The notes below the pieces were generated by a model that was not told where the DNA came from, searched no databases, and saw only the letters and a list, made by a program, of their open reading frames with translations. Source: Streptomyces luteolus (lineage in GTDB: Bacteria; Actinomycetota; Actinomycetes; Streptomycetales; Streptomycetaceae). Taken from it: a stretch of DNA of 34,077 nucleotides. The DNA lies in NCBI RefSeq assembly GCF_029968015.1, contig NZ_JASCIS010000066.1, forward strand, positions 1 to 34,077. The letters are read 5' to 3'. Each line of letters begins with the position of its first letter. Within the stretch, counting starts at the first letter, position 1. Shown here piece after piece: positions 7,036 through 14,128 of the stretch. Position numbers and translations under genes: made by a program.

Positions 7036-8406
7036 GTGGCCGCGATGCAGCTGACACGCACACACCGGATACTCATCGGTGTCGTGATCGCCGGGGCGGT
7101 GGTCATCGCCGCCATCGGCTTCGCGGGGTCCTACGCGGCCGTGCGTGAACTGGCGTTGAAGAAGGGCTTCGGCGACTTCTCGTACGTCTTCCCCATCGGC
7201 ATCGACGCGGGCATCTGTGTGCTGCTCGCGCTCGATCTGCTTCTGACCTGGATCCGGATCCCGTTCCCGCTGCTCCGGCAGACGGCATGGCTGCTGACCG
7301 CGGCGACCATCGCGTTCAACGGCGCGGCCGCCTGGCCCGATCCGCTCGGTGTCGGCATGCACGCCGTCATCCCGATCCTCTTCGTCGTCGCCGTCGAAGC
7401 CGCGCGGCACGCGATCGGCCGGATCGCGGACATCACCGCCGACAAGCACATGGAGGGCGTCCGCCTCACCCGCTGGCTGCTCTCCCCCGGCCCCACCTTC
7501 CTGCTCTGGCGCCGCATGAAACTGTGGGAACTGCGCTCCTACGAGCAGGTCATCAAGCTCGAACAGGAACGCCTCGTCTACCAGGCCCGGCTGCGCTCCC
7601 GCTACGGCCGCAACTGGCGCCGCAAGGCCCCCGTCGAGTCGCTGATGCCGCTGCGCCTCGCGAAGTACGGCGTACCGCTCGCCGACACCGCGCCCGCGGG
7701 CCTCGCTGCCGCCGGGATCGAGCCCACGCTGCTTCCGCCCGCGCCCGCGCAGGCGGTCCCGGAACAGCGCCAACTCGCTGCCGCACAGCGGAAGTCCATC
7801 GAAGCGGAACCCCTCGCGGAGCCCACCCCGGCCGACACCGAGCCCCACACCGAACCCCGAGCCCAACCCCACGCCGGCGGCACCCCCGAACCCAGCCCCT
7901 GGTTCCAGGCCCCGCCCCCGGAACAGGTCCCGTACGAGGGCGGCTACAACCCGGAGTACGACCCGGAGTACACCCCCGGGCACGACCCCGAGTACAACCC
8001 GGACTTCCCCGTCCCGGCGGGCCCCGGCCGCACCCGGCCGCTGACGATCCCCGGCCCGCGCACCGAAGCCGTACCGGAACAACCGGAACCGGAACCAGAA
8101 ACGGAAGCCGAAGCGGAAGCCGAAGCGGAACCCGAGGACGAACCCCGGTTCGACCAGCTGGAGCCCTCCCCGTACGACCTGCCGGAGGACATCAGCCGTG
8201 AGGAGGCGTACTTCGGGGCCTTCCGGAAGTACGTCAGCGAGTACGGGGACATGCCCAACGCCCGCCAGCTCGGCAACTATCTGCTCGACCTCTACGGCGT
8301 CACCGGCCAGTCCGGCGGCCCGCTGAGCGAGTCGACGCTGCGCCCGTACGTACGGGAGTTCCGCGGCCGCTACCAGGAGGAGCTGGACGCGGAGCACATC
8401 GCGTAA
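7036..8406 (+). CDS. DUF2637-type membrane protein with Pro/Glu-rich linker and C-terminal helical domain
   Basis: The 456-residue product starts at GTG 7036, 9 nt after GGGAGG (ATG 7045 is also possible). Four membrane helices fill the N-terminus (about 12-32, 48-72, 80-98, 104-122), with HMEGVRLTRWLLSPGPT beyond them, the pattern of DUF2637 proteins related to SpdB-type conjugal spread proteins. A basic segment (RSRYGRNWRRKAP) follows. The middle is disordered and repetitive: Pro/Ala/Glu, then a tyrosine repeat (YNPEYDPEYTPGHDPEYNP), then alternating Glu-Pro and Glu-Ala. The last 85 residues (EEAYFGAFRKYVSEYGDMPNARQL) look like a winged-helix domain. Membrane-tethered DNA binding is possible but inferred. 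It lies downstream of the two lipoproteins behind a terminator and ends convergent with lysS. Confidence 0.8.
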   Translation: MAAMQLTRTHRILIGVVIAGAVVIAAIGFAGSYAAVRELALKKGFGDFSYVFPIGIDAGICVLLALDLLLTWIRIPFPLLRQTAWLLTAATIAFNGAAAWPDPLGVGMHAVIPILFVVAVEAARHAIGRIADITADKHMEGVRLTRWLLSPGPTFLLWRRMKLWELRSYEQVIKLEQERLVYQARLRSRYGRNWRRKAPVESLMPLRLAKYGVPLADTAPAGLAAAGIEPTLLPPAPAQAVPEQRQLAAAQRKSIEAEPLAEPTPADTEPHTEPRAQPHAGGTPEPSPWFQAPPPEQVPYEGGYNPEYDPEYTPGHDPEYNPDFPVPAGPGRTRPLTIPGPRTEAVPEQPEPEPETEAEAEAEAEPEDEPRFDQLEPSPYDLPEDISREEAYFGAFRKYVSEYGDMPNARQLGNYLLDLYGVTGQSGGPLSESTLRPYVREFRGRYQEELDAEHIA

Positions 8407-8412
8407 CCGCCG

Positions 8413-8444
8413 CCACGCGCCCACGCGCCCACGCGCCCACGCAC
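8413..8444. repeat. 8-bp tandem repeat, 4 copies
   Basis: CCACGCGC is repeated at 8413, 8421 and 8429, with CCACGCAC at 8437, just after the DUF2637 gene stop. CGCACCTACGAAG is then repeated at 8459-8471 and 8477-8489, leading into the terminator. This is simple non-coding repetition. Confidence 0.8.
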
Positions 8445-8482
8445 CGGCCCCGCGCCCGCGCACCTACGAAGCCCACGCACCT

Positions 8483-8530
8483 ACGAAGAGGGCCCCTCCC
8501 ACGGAAACAGCCGGGAGGGGCCCTCTTCGT
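8483..8530. terminator. Bidirectional terminator between DUF2637 gene and lysS
   Basis: An 18-bp perfect inverted repeat (arms 8483-8500 and 8513-8530, core GAGGGCCCCTCCC, 12-nt loop) lies between the convergent genes. Both arms carry AAGAG/CTCTT at the base, so it can act in either direction. Confidence 0.9.
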
Positions 8531-8540
8531 AACGCGGAAC

Positions 8541-10283
8541 CTACGCGCCGAGCAGCTTCCGCACCCGGTCCGCGCCGACCGCGAGCAGCAGCGTGGGCAG
8601 GCGCGGGCCGGTGTCGCGGGAGACGAGGAGCTGGTAGAGCAGCGCGAAGAACGTGCGCTGCGCGACCTTGATCTCCGGCGGCAGTTCCTTGGGGGTCGCG
8701 TCCGCCGAGAAGCCGGCCTGGACCTTCGGTACGCCGTAGACGAGGTGCGTCAGGCCGTCCAGGGACCAGTGCTCGTCCAGCCCCTCCAGGAGCAGGCGCA
8801 GCGAGTCACGCGCCTGGTCGTCGAGGGAGCCGAGCAGCCCGGTGTCCGGCTCGTCCCGCACGACGGTGCGCTGGTCGGCCGGGACCTGGGTGTTGATCCA
8901 GGCCTCCGCGCGGTCCAGGCGCGGGCGGGCCTCGTCGAGGGAGGCCAGCGGGTTGGCCGGGTCCAGGTCGGAGAGGATGCGCAGCGCCTGGTCCTCGTGG
9001 CCTGCGGTGATGTCGGCGACCGAGGCGAGCGTGCGGTACGGCAGCGGGCGCGGGGTGCGCGGCAGCTCGCGCCCGGCGGTGCGCACCGCGCGGGACCAGG
9101 CGGACTGGTCCGCGGGCAGCACCGTGCTGTCGCCGACCTTGGCCTCCAGCTTGTCCCACTCGTCGTAGAGCCGCTGGATCTCCTGGTCGAAGGCGATCTT
9201 GAACGACTGGTTGGGCTTGCGGCGCGCGTACAGCCAGCGGAGCAGCTGCGGCTCCATGATCTGCAGCGCGTCGGCGGGAGTCGGCACGCCGCCCTTCGAG
9301 GACGACATCTTGGCCATGCCGGAGATGCCGACGAAGGCGTACATCGGGCCGATCGGCTGCTTGCCGCCGAAGATCCCGACGATCTGCCCGCCGACCTGGA
9401 ACGACGAGCCCGGCGACGAGTGGTCCACACCGGACGGCTCGAAGATCACGCCCTCGTAGGCCCAGCGCATCGGCCAGTCGACCTTCCACACCAGCTTGCC
9501 GCGGTCGTACTCGGAGAGCCGGACCGTCTCGGTGTGGCCGCACTGGCAGACGTACGACAGCTTGGTGGTGTCGTCGTCGTACGAGATGACCGTCGTCAGG
9601 TCCTTCTCGCAGGTGCCGCAGTACGGCTTGTACGGGAAGTACTCCGCGCCGGAGCCCGAGCCGTCGTCCTCGGCGGCCGCGCCGGAGCCCTCGGCGGCCT
9701 CCAACTCGGCCTCGTCGAGAGGCTTCTGGGACTTCTTCACGGCCTTGGGCTTGGTGCGGTACTGGGCGAGCACGGCGTCGATGTCGCCGCGGTGCCGCAT
9801 CGCGAACAGCACCTGGTCGCGGTAGACGCCGGAGGTGTACTGCTCGGTCTGGCTGATGCCGTCGTACTCGACGCCGAGCTGGTCCAGGGCCTCGGCCATG
9901 GCGGCCTTGAAGTGCTCCGCCCAGTTCGGGTGCGCGGAACCGGCGGGCGCGGGGACGGAGGTCAGGGGCTTGCCGATGTGCTCGGCCCAGGACTCGTCGA
10001 CGCCCGCGACGCCGGCCGGGACCTTGCGGTACCGGTCGTAGTCGTCCCAGGACAGGACGTGCCGCACCTCGTGCCCGCGGCGGCGGATCTCGTCGGCGAC
10101 CAGGTGCGGGGTCATGACCTCGCGCAGGTTGCCGAGGTGGATCGGGCCGGAGGGGGAGAGGCCGGACGCGACGACGACCGGTTTGCCCGGGGCGCGACGC
10201 TCCGACTCGGCGATGACGTCGTCCGCGAATCGGGAGACCCAGTCAGTGTTCTCCTGGGGCTCCGCTCCGGTGCTCTGGGCCAC
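8541..10283 (-). CDS. lysS: Lysyl-tRNA synthetase, class I (archaeal-type)
   Basis: This 580-residue enzyme charges tRNA-Lys. It is the class I (Rossmann-fold) form, not the common bacterial class II form. The HIGH-equivalent is PIHLGN (47-52) and the KMSKS-equivalent is AKMSSSK (324-330). A zinc-ribbon-like insertion has Cys222, Cys225, Cys246 and Cys248 (CGTC...CQC). An acidic Ala/Glu/Gly stretch at about 190-213 precedes it and looks like a lineage-specific loop. The all-helical C-terminal half is the anticodon-binding cage. I chose GTG 10283 because AAGGA lies about 10 nt upstream; the longer frame adds 20 residues without support. It is divergent from argS. Confidence 0.93.
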   Translation of the reverse strand: MAQSTGAEPQENTDWVSRFADDVIAESERRAPGKPVVVASGLSPSGPIHLGNLREVMTPHLVADEIRRRGHEVRHVLSWDDYDRYRKVPAGVAGVDESWAEHIGKPLTSVPAPAGSAHPNWAEHFKAAMAEALDQLGVEYDGISQTEQYTSGVYRDQVLFAMRHRGDIDAVLAQYRTKPKAVKKSQKPLDEAELEAAEGSGAAAEDDGSGSGAEYFPYKPYCGTCEKDLTTVISYDDDTTKLSYVCQCGHTETVRLSEYDRGKLVWKVDWPMRWAYEGVIFEPSGVDHSSPGSSFQVGGQIVGIFGGKQPIGPMYAFVGISGMAKMSSSKGGVPTPADALQIMEPQLLRWLYARRKPNQSFKIAFDQEIQRLYDEWDKLEAKVGDSTVLPADQSAWSRAVRTAGRELPRTPRPLPYRTLASVADITAGHEDQALRILSDLDPANPLASLDEARPRLDRAEAWINTQVPADQRTVVRDEPDTGLLGSLDDQARDSLRLLLEGLDEHWSLDGLTHLVYGVPKVQAGFSADATPKELPPEIKVAQRTFFALLYQLLVSRDTGPRLPTLLLAVGADRVRKLLGA

Positions 10284-10415
10284 GGTGGGTTCGTCCTTCT
10301 CTCCGCGATCGGGGTGGGTGCGGGGTGTGCCCCGCGACCCCATTGTCCCAGCCGAACGTGGCTGGGCGAAAACGCCTTATCGGAGGGGTGGTCGGGGTGC
10401 GTGCGCGACTGCGGT

Positions 10416-10476
10416 CCGTCGTGGTTGCCCGCGCAGTTCCCCGCGCCACTGAGATGCGCACTCCGTGCGGCATCTC
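10416..10476 (-). repeat. Dispersed intergenic repeat, copy 1 (hairpin plus GCGCGGGGAACTGCGC tail)
   Basis: Read on the minus strand, this is a hairpin (GAGATGC...GCATCTC, inner GCAC/GTGC, one-base bulge, plus-strand 10451-10476) followed by AGTGGCGCGGGGAACTGCGC and then CCACGACGG (to 10416). The same tail follows another hairpin at 15447-15492. I recognise it as a common intergenic repeat of Streptomyces genomes. It lies in the 277-bp lysS/argS divergent region. Confidence 0.75.
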
Positions 10477-10560
10477 TCCAGCCGGAAATCGGGCGGAGGG
10501 CTGGACCTCGTACGTGGGAGAATCGGACGACGCCCAGCCCACACGACAGGAACGGCACCC

Positions 10561-12315
10561 ATGGCCCCGGTCACGTCCATCACCGCCAACGTCCATCAGC
10601 GCCTCACCGACGCCCTCACGGCCGCTCTGCCGGAGACCGTCGGCGACCCCCTGCTGCGACGTAGCGACCGGGCCGACTTCCAAGCCAACGGGATTCTCGC
10701 GCTCGCCAAGAAGACCAAGGCGAACCCGCGGGAGCTGGCCGCCCAGGTCGTGGAGCGGATCACCAGCGGTGACCTGCTGAAGGAGATCGAGGTCTCCGGC
10801 CCCGGCTTCCTGAACATCACCGTCACCGACCGCGCCATCATCGAGACGCTCGCCGCCCGCGCCGCCGACGGCGACCGGCTCGGCGTACCGCTGAAGGAGA
10901 AGCCGGGCGTCACGGTGATCGACTACGCCCAGCCGAACGTGGCGAAGGAGATGCACGTCGGGCACCTGCGCTCGGCGGTCATCGGGGACGCGCTGCGCGG
11001 CATGCTCGACTTCACCGGCGAGCGGACGATCGGCCGGCACCACATCGGCGACTGGGGCACGCAGTTCGGCATGCTGATCCAGTACCTGATCGAGCACCCG
11101 GGCGAGCTGGCCCCGGCCGACGAGGTCGACGGCGAGCAGGCCATGTCGAGCCTGAACCGGGTCTACAAGGCCGCGCGTGCCGTGTTCGACGCGGACGAGG
11201 AGTTCAAGGAGCGCGCCCGCAAGCGGGTCGTGGCGCTGCAGTCCGGCGACCAGGAGACGCTCGACCTGTGGCAGCGGTTCGTGGACGAGTCGAAGGTCTA
11301 CTTCTACTCGGTCTTCGAGAAGCTGGACATGGAGATCCGGGACGACGAGATCGTCGGCGAGTCCGCGTACAACGACGGCATGCCCGAGACGGCCCGCCTG
11401 CTTGAGGAGTCCGGTGTCGCCGTGCGCTCCGAGGGCGCGCTCGTGGTGTTCTTCGACGACATCAAGGGCAAGGACGACCAGCCGGTCCCGCTGATCGTGC
11501 AGAAGGCCGACGGCGGCTTCGGCTACGCGGCCTCCGACCTGACGGCGATCCGCAACCGGGTCCAGGACCTGAACGCGACGTCGCTCCTGTACGTCGTGGA
11601 CGTGCGCCAGTCGCTGCACTTCAAGATGGTCTTCGAGACGGCCCGCCGCGCCGGCTGGCTGAGCGACGAGGTCACCGCGCACAACATGGGGTACGGCACG
11701 GTCCTCGGCGCCGACGGCAAGCCGTTCAAGACCCGTGAGGGCGAGACCGTACGCCTTCAGGACCTGCTCGACGAGGCCGTGCAGCGGGCCGCCGAGGTGG
11801 TGCGGGAGAAGGCGCGGGACCTGACCGAGGACGAGATCCAGGAGCGGGCCGCGCAGGTCGGCATCGGCGCGGTGAAGTACGCGGACCTGTCCACGTCGCC
11901 GAACCGGGACTACAAGTTCGACCTGGACCAGATGGTGTCCCTGAACGGGAACACGAGCGTGTACCTGCAGTACGCGTACGCTCGTATCCAGTCCATCCTG
12001 CGCAAGGCGGAGGGCGCTAGCCCGATCGCCCACCCGGAGCTCGAACTCGCCCCGGCGGAGCGGGCGTTGGGCCTGCACCTGGACTCGTTCGGCGAGCTGC
12101 TCGCGGAGGCGACGGCGGAGTACGCGCCGCACAAGCTGGCGGCGTACCTGTACCAGCTGGCGTCGCTGTACACGTCGTTCTACGACCAGTGCCCGGTCCT
12201 GAAGGCTCAGACGCCGCAGCAGGTGGAGAACCGCCTGTTCCTCTGCGACCTCACCGCCCGCACCCTCCACCAGGGCATGGCGCTCCTCGGCATCCGCACC
12301 CCGGCCCGCCTCTGA
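10561..12315 (+). CDS. argS: Arginyl-tRNA synthetase
   Basis: This 584-residue class I synthetase attaches arginine to tRNA-Arg. It has the N-terminal Add-1 domain (about 1-100), then QPNVAKEMHVGHLRSAVIGD, in which HVGH (132-135) is the HIGH motif. The Rossmann catalytic domain has PFKTREGETVRL in place of a canonical KMSKS. The C-terminal helical anticodon-binding domain contains YLQYAYARIQSI and ends with HQGMALLGIRTPARL, a typical ArgS terminus. I chose ATG 10561 because AGGAACGGCACCC precedes it and the protein then begins MAPVTSITANVHQRL as in relatives. It is divergent from lysS and convergent, with only 15 bp between, with the aminotransferase gene. Confidence 0.95.
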   Translation: MAPVTSITANVHQRLTDALTAALPETVGDPLLRRSDRADFQANGILALAKKTKANPRELAAQVVERITSGDLLKEIEVSGPGFLNITVTDRAIIETLAARAADGDRLGVPLKEKPGVTVIDYAQPNVAKEMHVGHLRSAVIGDALRGMLDFTGERTIGRHHIGDWGTQFGMLIQYLIEHPGELAPADEVDGEQAMSSLNRVYKAARAVFDADEEFKERARKRVVALQSGDQETLDLWQRFVDESKVYFYSVFEKLDMEIRDDEIVGESAYNDGMPETARLLEESGVAVRSEGALVVFFDDIKGKDDQPVPLIVQKADGGFGYAASDLTAIRNRVQDLNATSLLYVVDVRQSLHFKMVFETARRAGWLSDEVTAHNMGYGTVLGADGKPFKTREGETVRLQDLLDEAVQRAAEVVREKARDLTEDEIQERAAQVGIGAVKYADLSTSPNRDYKFDLDQMVSLNGNTSVYLQYAYARIQSILRKAEGASPIAHPELELAPAERALGLHLDSFGELLAEATAEYAPHKLAAYLYQLASLYTSFYDQCPVLKAQTPQQVENRLFLCDLTARTLHQGMALLGIRTPARL

Positions 12316-12330
12316 ACGCCCTTGCAGGCG

Positions 12331-13539
12331 CTATGAGTTGAACCCGCGCCGCAGCCTCCGCAGACCCTCGGCGATCTCGTCGGGGGTCTGCGTCACGAAG
12401 CACAGGCGCAGGGTCGACGGGTCCGGGGCGGTCGCGTGGAACGGGGCGCCGGGGACGTAGGCCACGTCGTGCCGTACGACCTCGGGCAGCAGGGCCGTGG
12501 CGTCGTATCCGTCGGGCAGGCGGGCCCAGAGGAACATGCCGCCCTCGGGGCGGTTCCACGTGGAACCGGCGGGCAGGGCGTCGGCGAGGCCCGCGAGCAT
12601 CGCGTCGCGGCGCTCGCCGTAGACCGCGGCGACCCGCGCGACGTGCGCGTCCAGGTCGCGGTCCGCCACGTACCGTGCCGCGGCAAGCTGGTTGACGGTC
12701 GGGGTGTGCAGGTCGGCGGCCTGCTTGGCGACGGCGCAGGCGCGGCGGAGGGCCGCGGGCGCGCGCAGCCAGCCGAGGCGCATGCCGGGCGCCATCACCT
12801 TGGAGAAGCTGCCGAGCAGGACGGTCCGGTCCTCGGCCCCCGGGTACGAGGCGATCCACGGCACCCGCTCGCCGTCGAAGCGCAGCTCCCCGTACGGGTC
12901 GTCCTCGATCAGCCACAGGCCGCGGCGGGCCGCCACCTCGGCGACGGCGGCGCGGCGGTCGGCGGGCAGGGTGCGGCCGGTGGGGTTCTGGAACGTGGGC
13001 ACCGTGTAGAGCAGCTTGGGCCGTTCACGGGCGACGAGCGCGTCCAACGCCGACGGATCGATCCCGGAGGCGTCGCACGGCACGGGCACGACGCGTGCGC
13101 CCGCGAAGGCGAAGACCTGAAGCGCCGCCAGGTAGCAGGGGTTCTCGACGAGGACGGTGTCGCCGGGCTCGATCAGCGCGGTCGCGAGCAGGGACAGGGC
13201 CTGCTGCGATCCCGTGGTGACGATCAGCTCGTCCGCTTCGGTGGCCAGTCCGCGCGCGGTCGTACGGGCGGCCAGGGCGGTACGCAGGGCGGGCTCGCCC
13301 TCGGTGGTGGAGTACTGGAGGGCGCGCTCGGGCAGCTCGTCCAGCACCGCGCGGTAGGCGGCGGCGATGCCCTCGCGGTCGAAGAGGCCGGGTGCGGGCA
13401 GCCCGCCCGCGAAGTTGATCACCTCGGGGCGTGCGGTGACCGCCAGGATGTCCCGTACCGGCGAACCTCCCACGGCGGTGGCGCGCGCGGCCAGCGGGGG
13501 CGGGGGCGCGGTGGTGAGGGCTGCTTCGGTCACGGTCAC
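12331..13539 (-). CDS. PLP-dependent aminotransferase, fold type I (2-aminoadipate/MocR-like branch)
   Basis: This 402-residue enzyme has the full catalytic set: YSTTEGEPALR (76-86), TTGSQQALSL (108-117), NPTG (185-188), DDPYGELRF (213-221, with Asp213 and Tyr216 contacting PLP) and GSFSKVMAPGMRLGW with the PLP lysine at 247. The sequence style is that of the LysN/aromatic aminotransferase group, the same fold as the C-terminal half of MocR regulators, but there is no N-terminal winged helix. The substrate is an amino acid, not determinable here. Start GTG 13539 follows AAGGAG by 7 nt. The upstream region contains a 26-bp-period direct repeat that could be an operator. It is convergent with argS. 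Confidence 0.88.
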   Translation of the reverse strand: MTVTEAALTTAPPPPLAARATAVGGSPVRDILAVTARPEVINFAGGLPAPGLFDREGIAAAYRAVLDELPERALQYSTTEGEPALRTALAARTTARGLATEADELIVTTGSQQALSLLATALIEPGDTVLVENPCYLAALQVFAFAGARVVPVPCDASGIDPSALDALVARERPKLLYTVPTFQNPTGRTLPADRRAAVAEVAARRGLWLIEDDPYGELRFDGERVPWIASYPGAEDRTVLLGSFSKVMAPGMRLGWLRAPAALRRACAVAKQAADLHTPTVNQLAAARYVADRDLDAHVARVAAVYGERRDAMLAGLADALPAGSTWNRPEGGMFLWARLPDGYDATALLPEVVRHDVAYVPGAPFHATAPDPSTLRLCFVTQTPDEIAEGLRRLRRGFNS

Positions 13540-13596
13540 GGCAACTCCTTCGAGGCGAGTGTTCCCGCACCCTAAGCAGGTAGCTTCCCTCTACAC

Positions 13597-13644
13597 CTGT
13601 CGTTTCGGCATACGGACGACAGCTGTCGTTTCGGCATACGGACG
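13597..13644. repeat. Direct repeat, two identical 22-bp copies with 26-bp period
   Basis: A 22-bp sequence beginning CTGTCGTTTCGGCATA occurs at 13597-13618 and again, without a mismatch, at 13623-13644. It lies about 60-105 bp upstream of the aminotransferase start, on the promoter side, and a period close to 2.5 helical turns is compatible with a regulator site. It is much more AT-rich than its surroundings. Confidence 0.85.
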
Positions 13645-13745
13645 CCCGCCCGGGACCGACGCGAATGCCCGCCGGAACCGACGCGGACGCCCACCCGGGA
13701 CTGAGGCGGACGCCCGCCGGAACCGACGCGGACGCCCGCCCGCGA
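13641..13745. repeat. 45-bp tandem repeat, about 2.3 copies
   Basis: Units start at 13641, 13686 and 13731 (partial), each opening GACGCCCrCCCG and closing GCCGGAACCGACGCG. Each unit is itself two related half-units of about 22 bp. Copies 1 and 2 differ at about five positions. The array fills the space between the aminotransferase promoter and the T7SS-like genes and partly overlaps the second 22-bp repeat. Confidence 0.85.
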
Positions 13746-13801
13746 TCAAGGGCGCCTACGATGCTGCGCACCCGGACCCGTCCCCCCACCCGAGGAGCCC
13801 C

Positions 13802-14128
13802 ATGACGGACGGAAGCGGCTTCGCCGCCGACCCGCACTCCATAGACGGCAGCGCCCATCTCCTCACCGAGATAGCCGGGTTGCTGCACGAGGGCAGGCTC
13901 GACGCCGACCTCGGCACCCTCGCCCGCACCCCCACCGCGCACGCCGAACTCGGCGCGAAAACCGAGGAGTTCGCCCGGCACGCGGCCGACCAGCACCAGG
14001 ACCTGGTCACCCTCCTCACCGCCCTGTCCACCGCCCTGAAGACCACCGGCGGCGGCTACACCCGGGTGGACCGCGCGACCCGCGACGGCTTCAAGTCCTT
14101 CCTCGACAGCGCGGAGTTGGCCAAGTGA
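13802..14128 (+). CDS. Small helical EspC/WXG100-like protein
   Basis: This 108-residue protein starts at ATG 13802 after GAGGAG. It is predicted to be helical: a first segment (SIDGSAHLLTEIAGLL), a middle helix (AHAELGAKTEEFARHAADQHQDLVTLLTALSTALKTT) and an end, GGGYTRVDRATRDGFKSF, in which the Y-x3-D arrangement recalls the C-terminal part of EspC/WXG100-type type VII secretion proteins. There is no signal peptide. Its stop overlaps the start of the next gene (GTGA), so the two are translationally coupled and probably act as a pair. I infer a T7SS-related partner or chaperone role. The family match is by eye only. Confidence 0.65.
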   Translation: MTDGSGFAADPHSIDGSAHLLTEIAGLLHEGRLDADLGTLARTPTAHAELGAKTEEFARHAADQHQDLVTLLTALSTALKTTGGGYTRVDRATRDGFKSFLDSAELAK

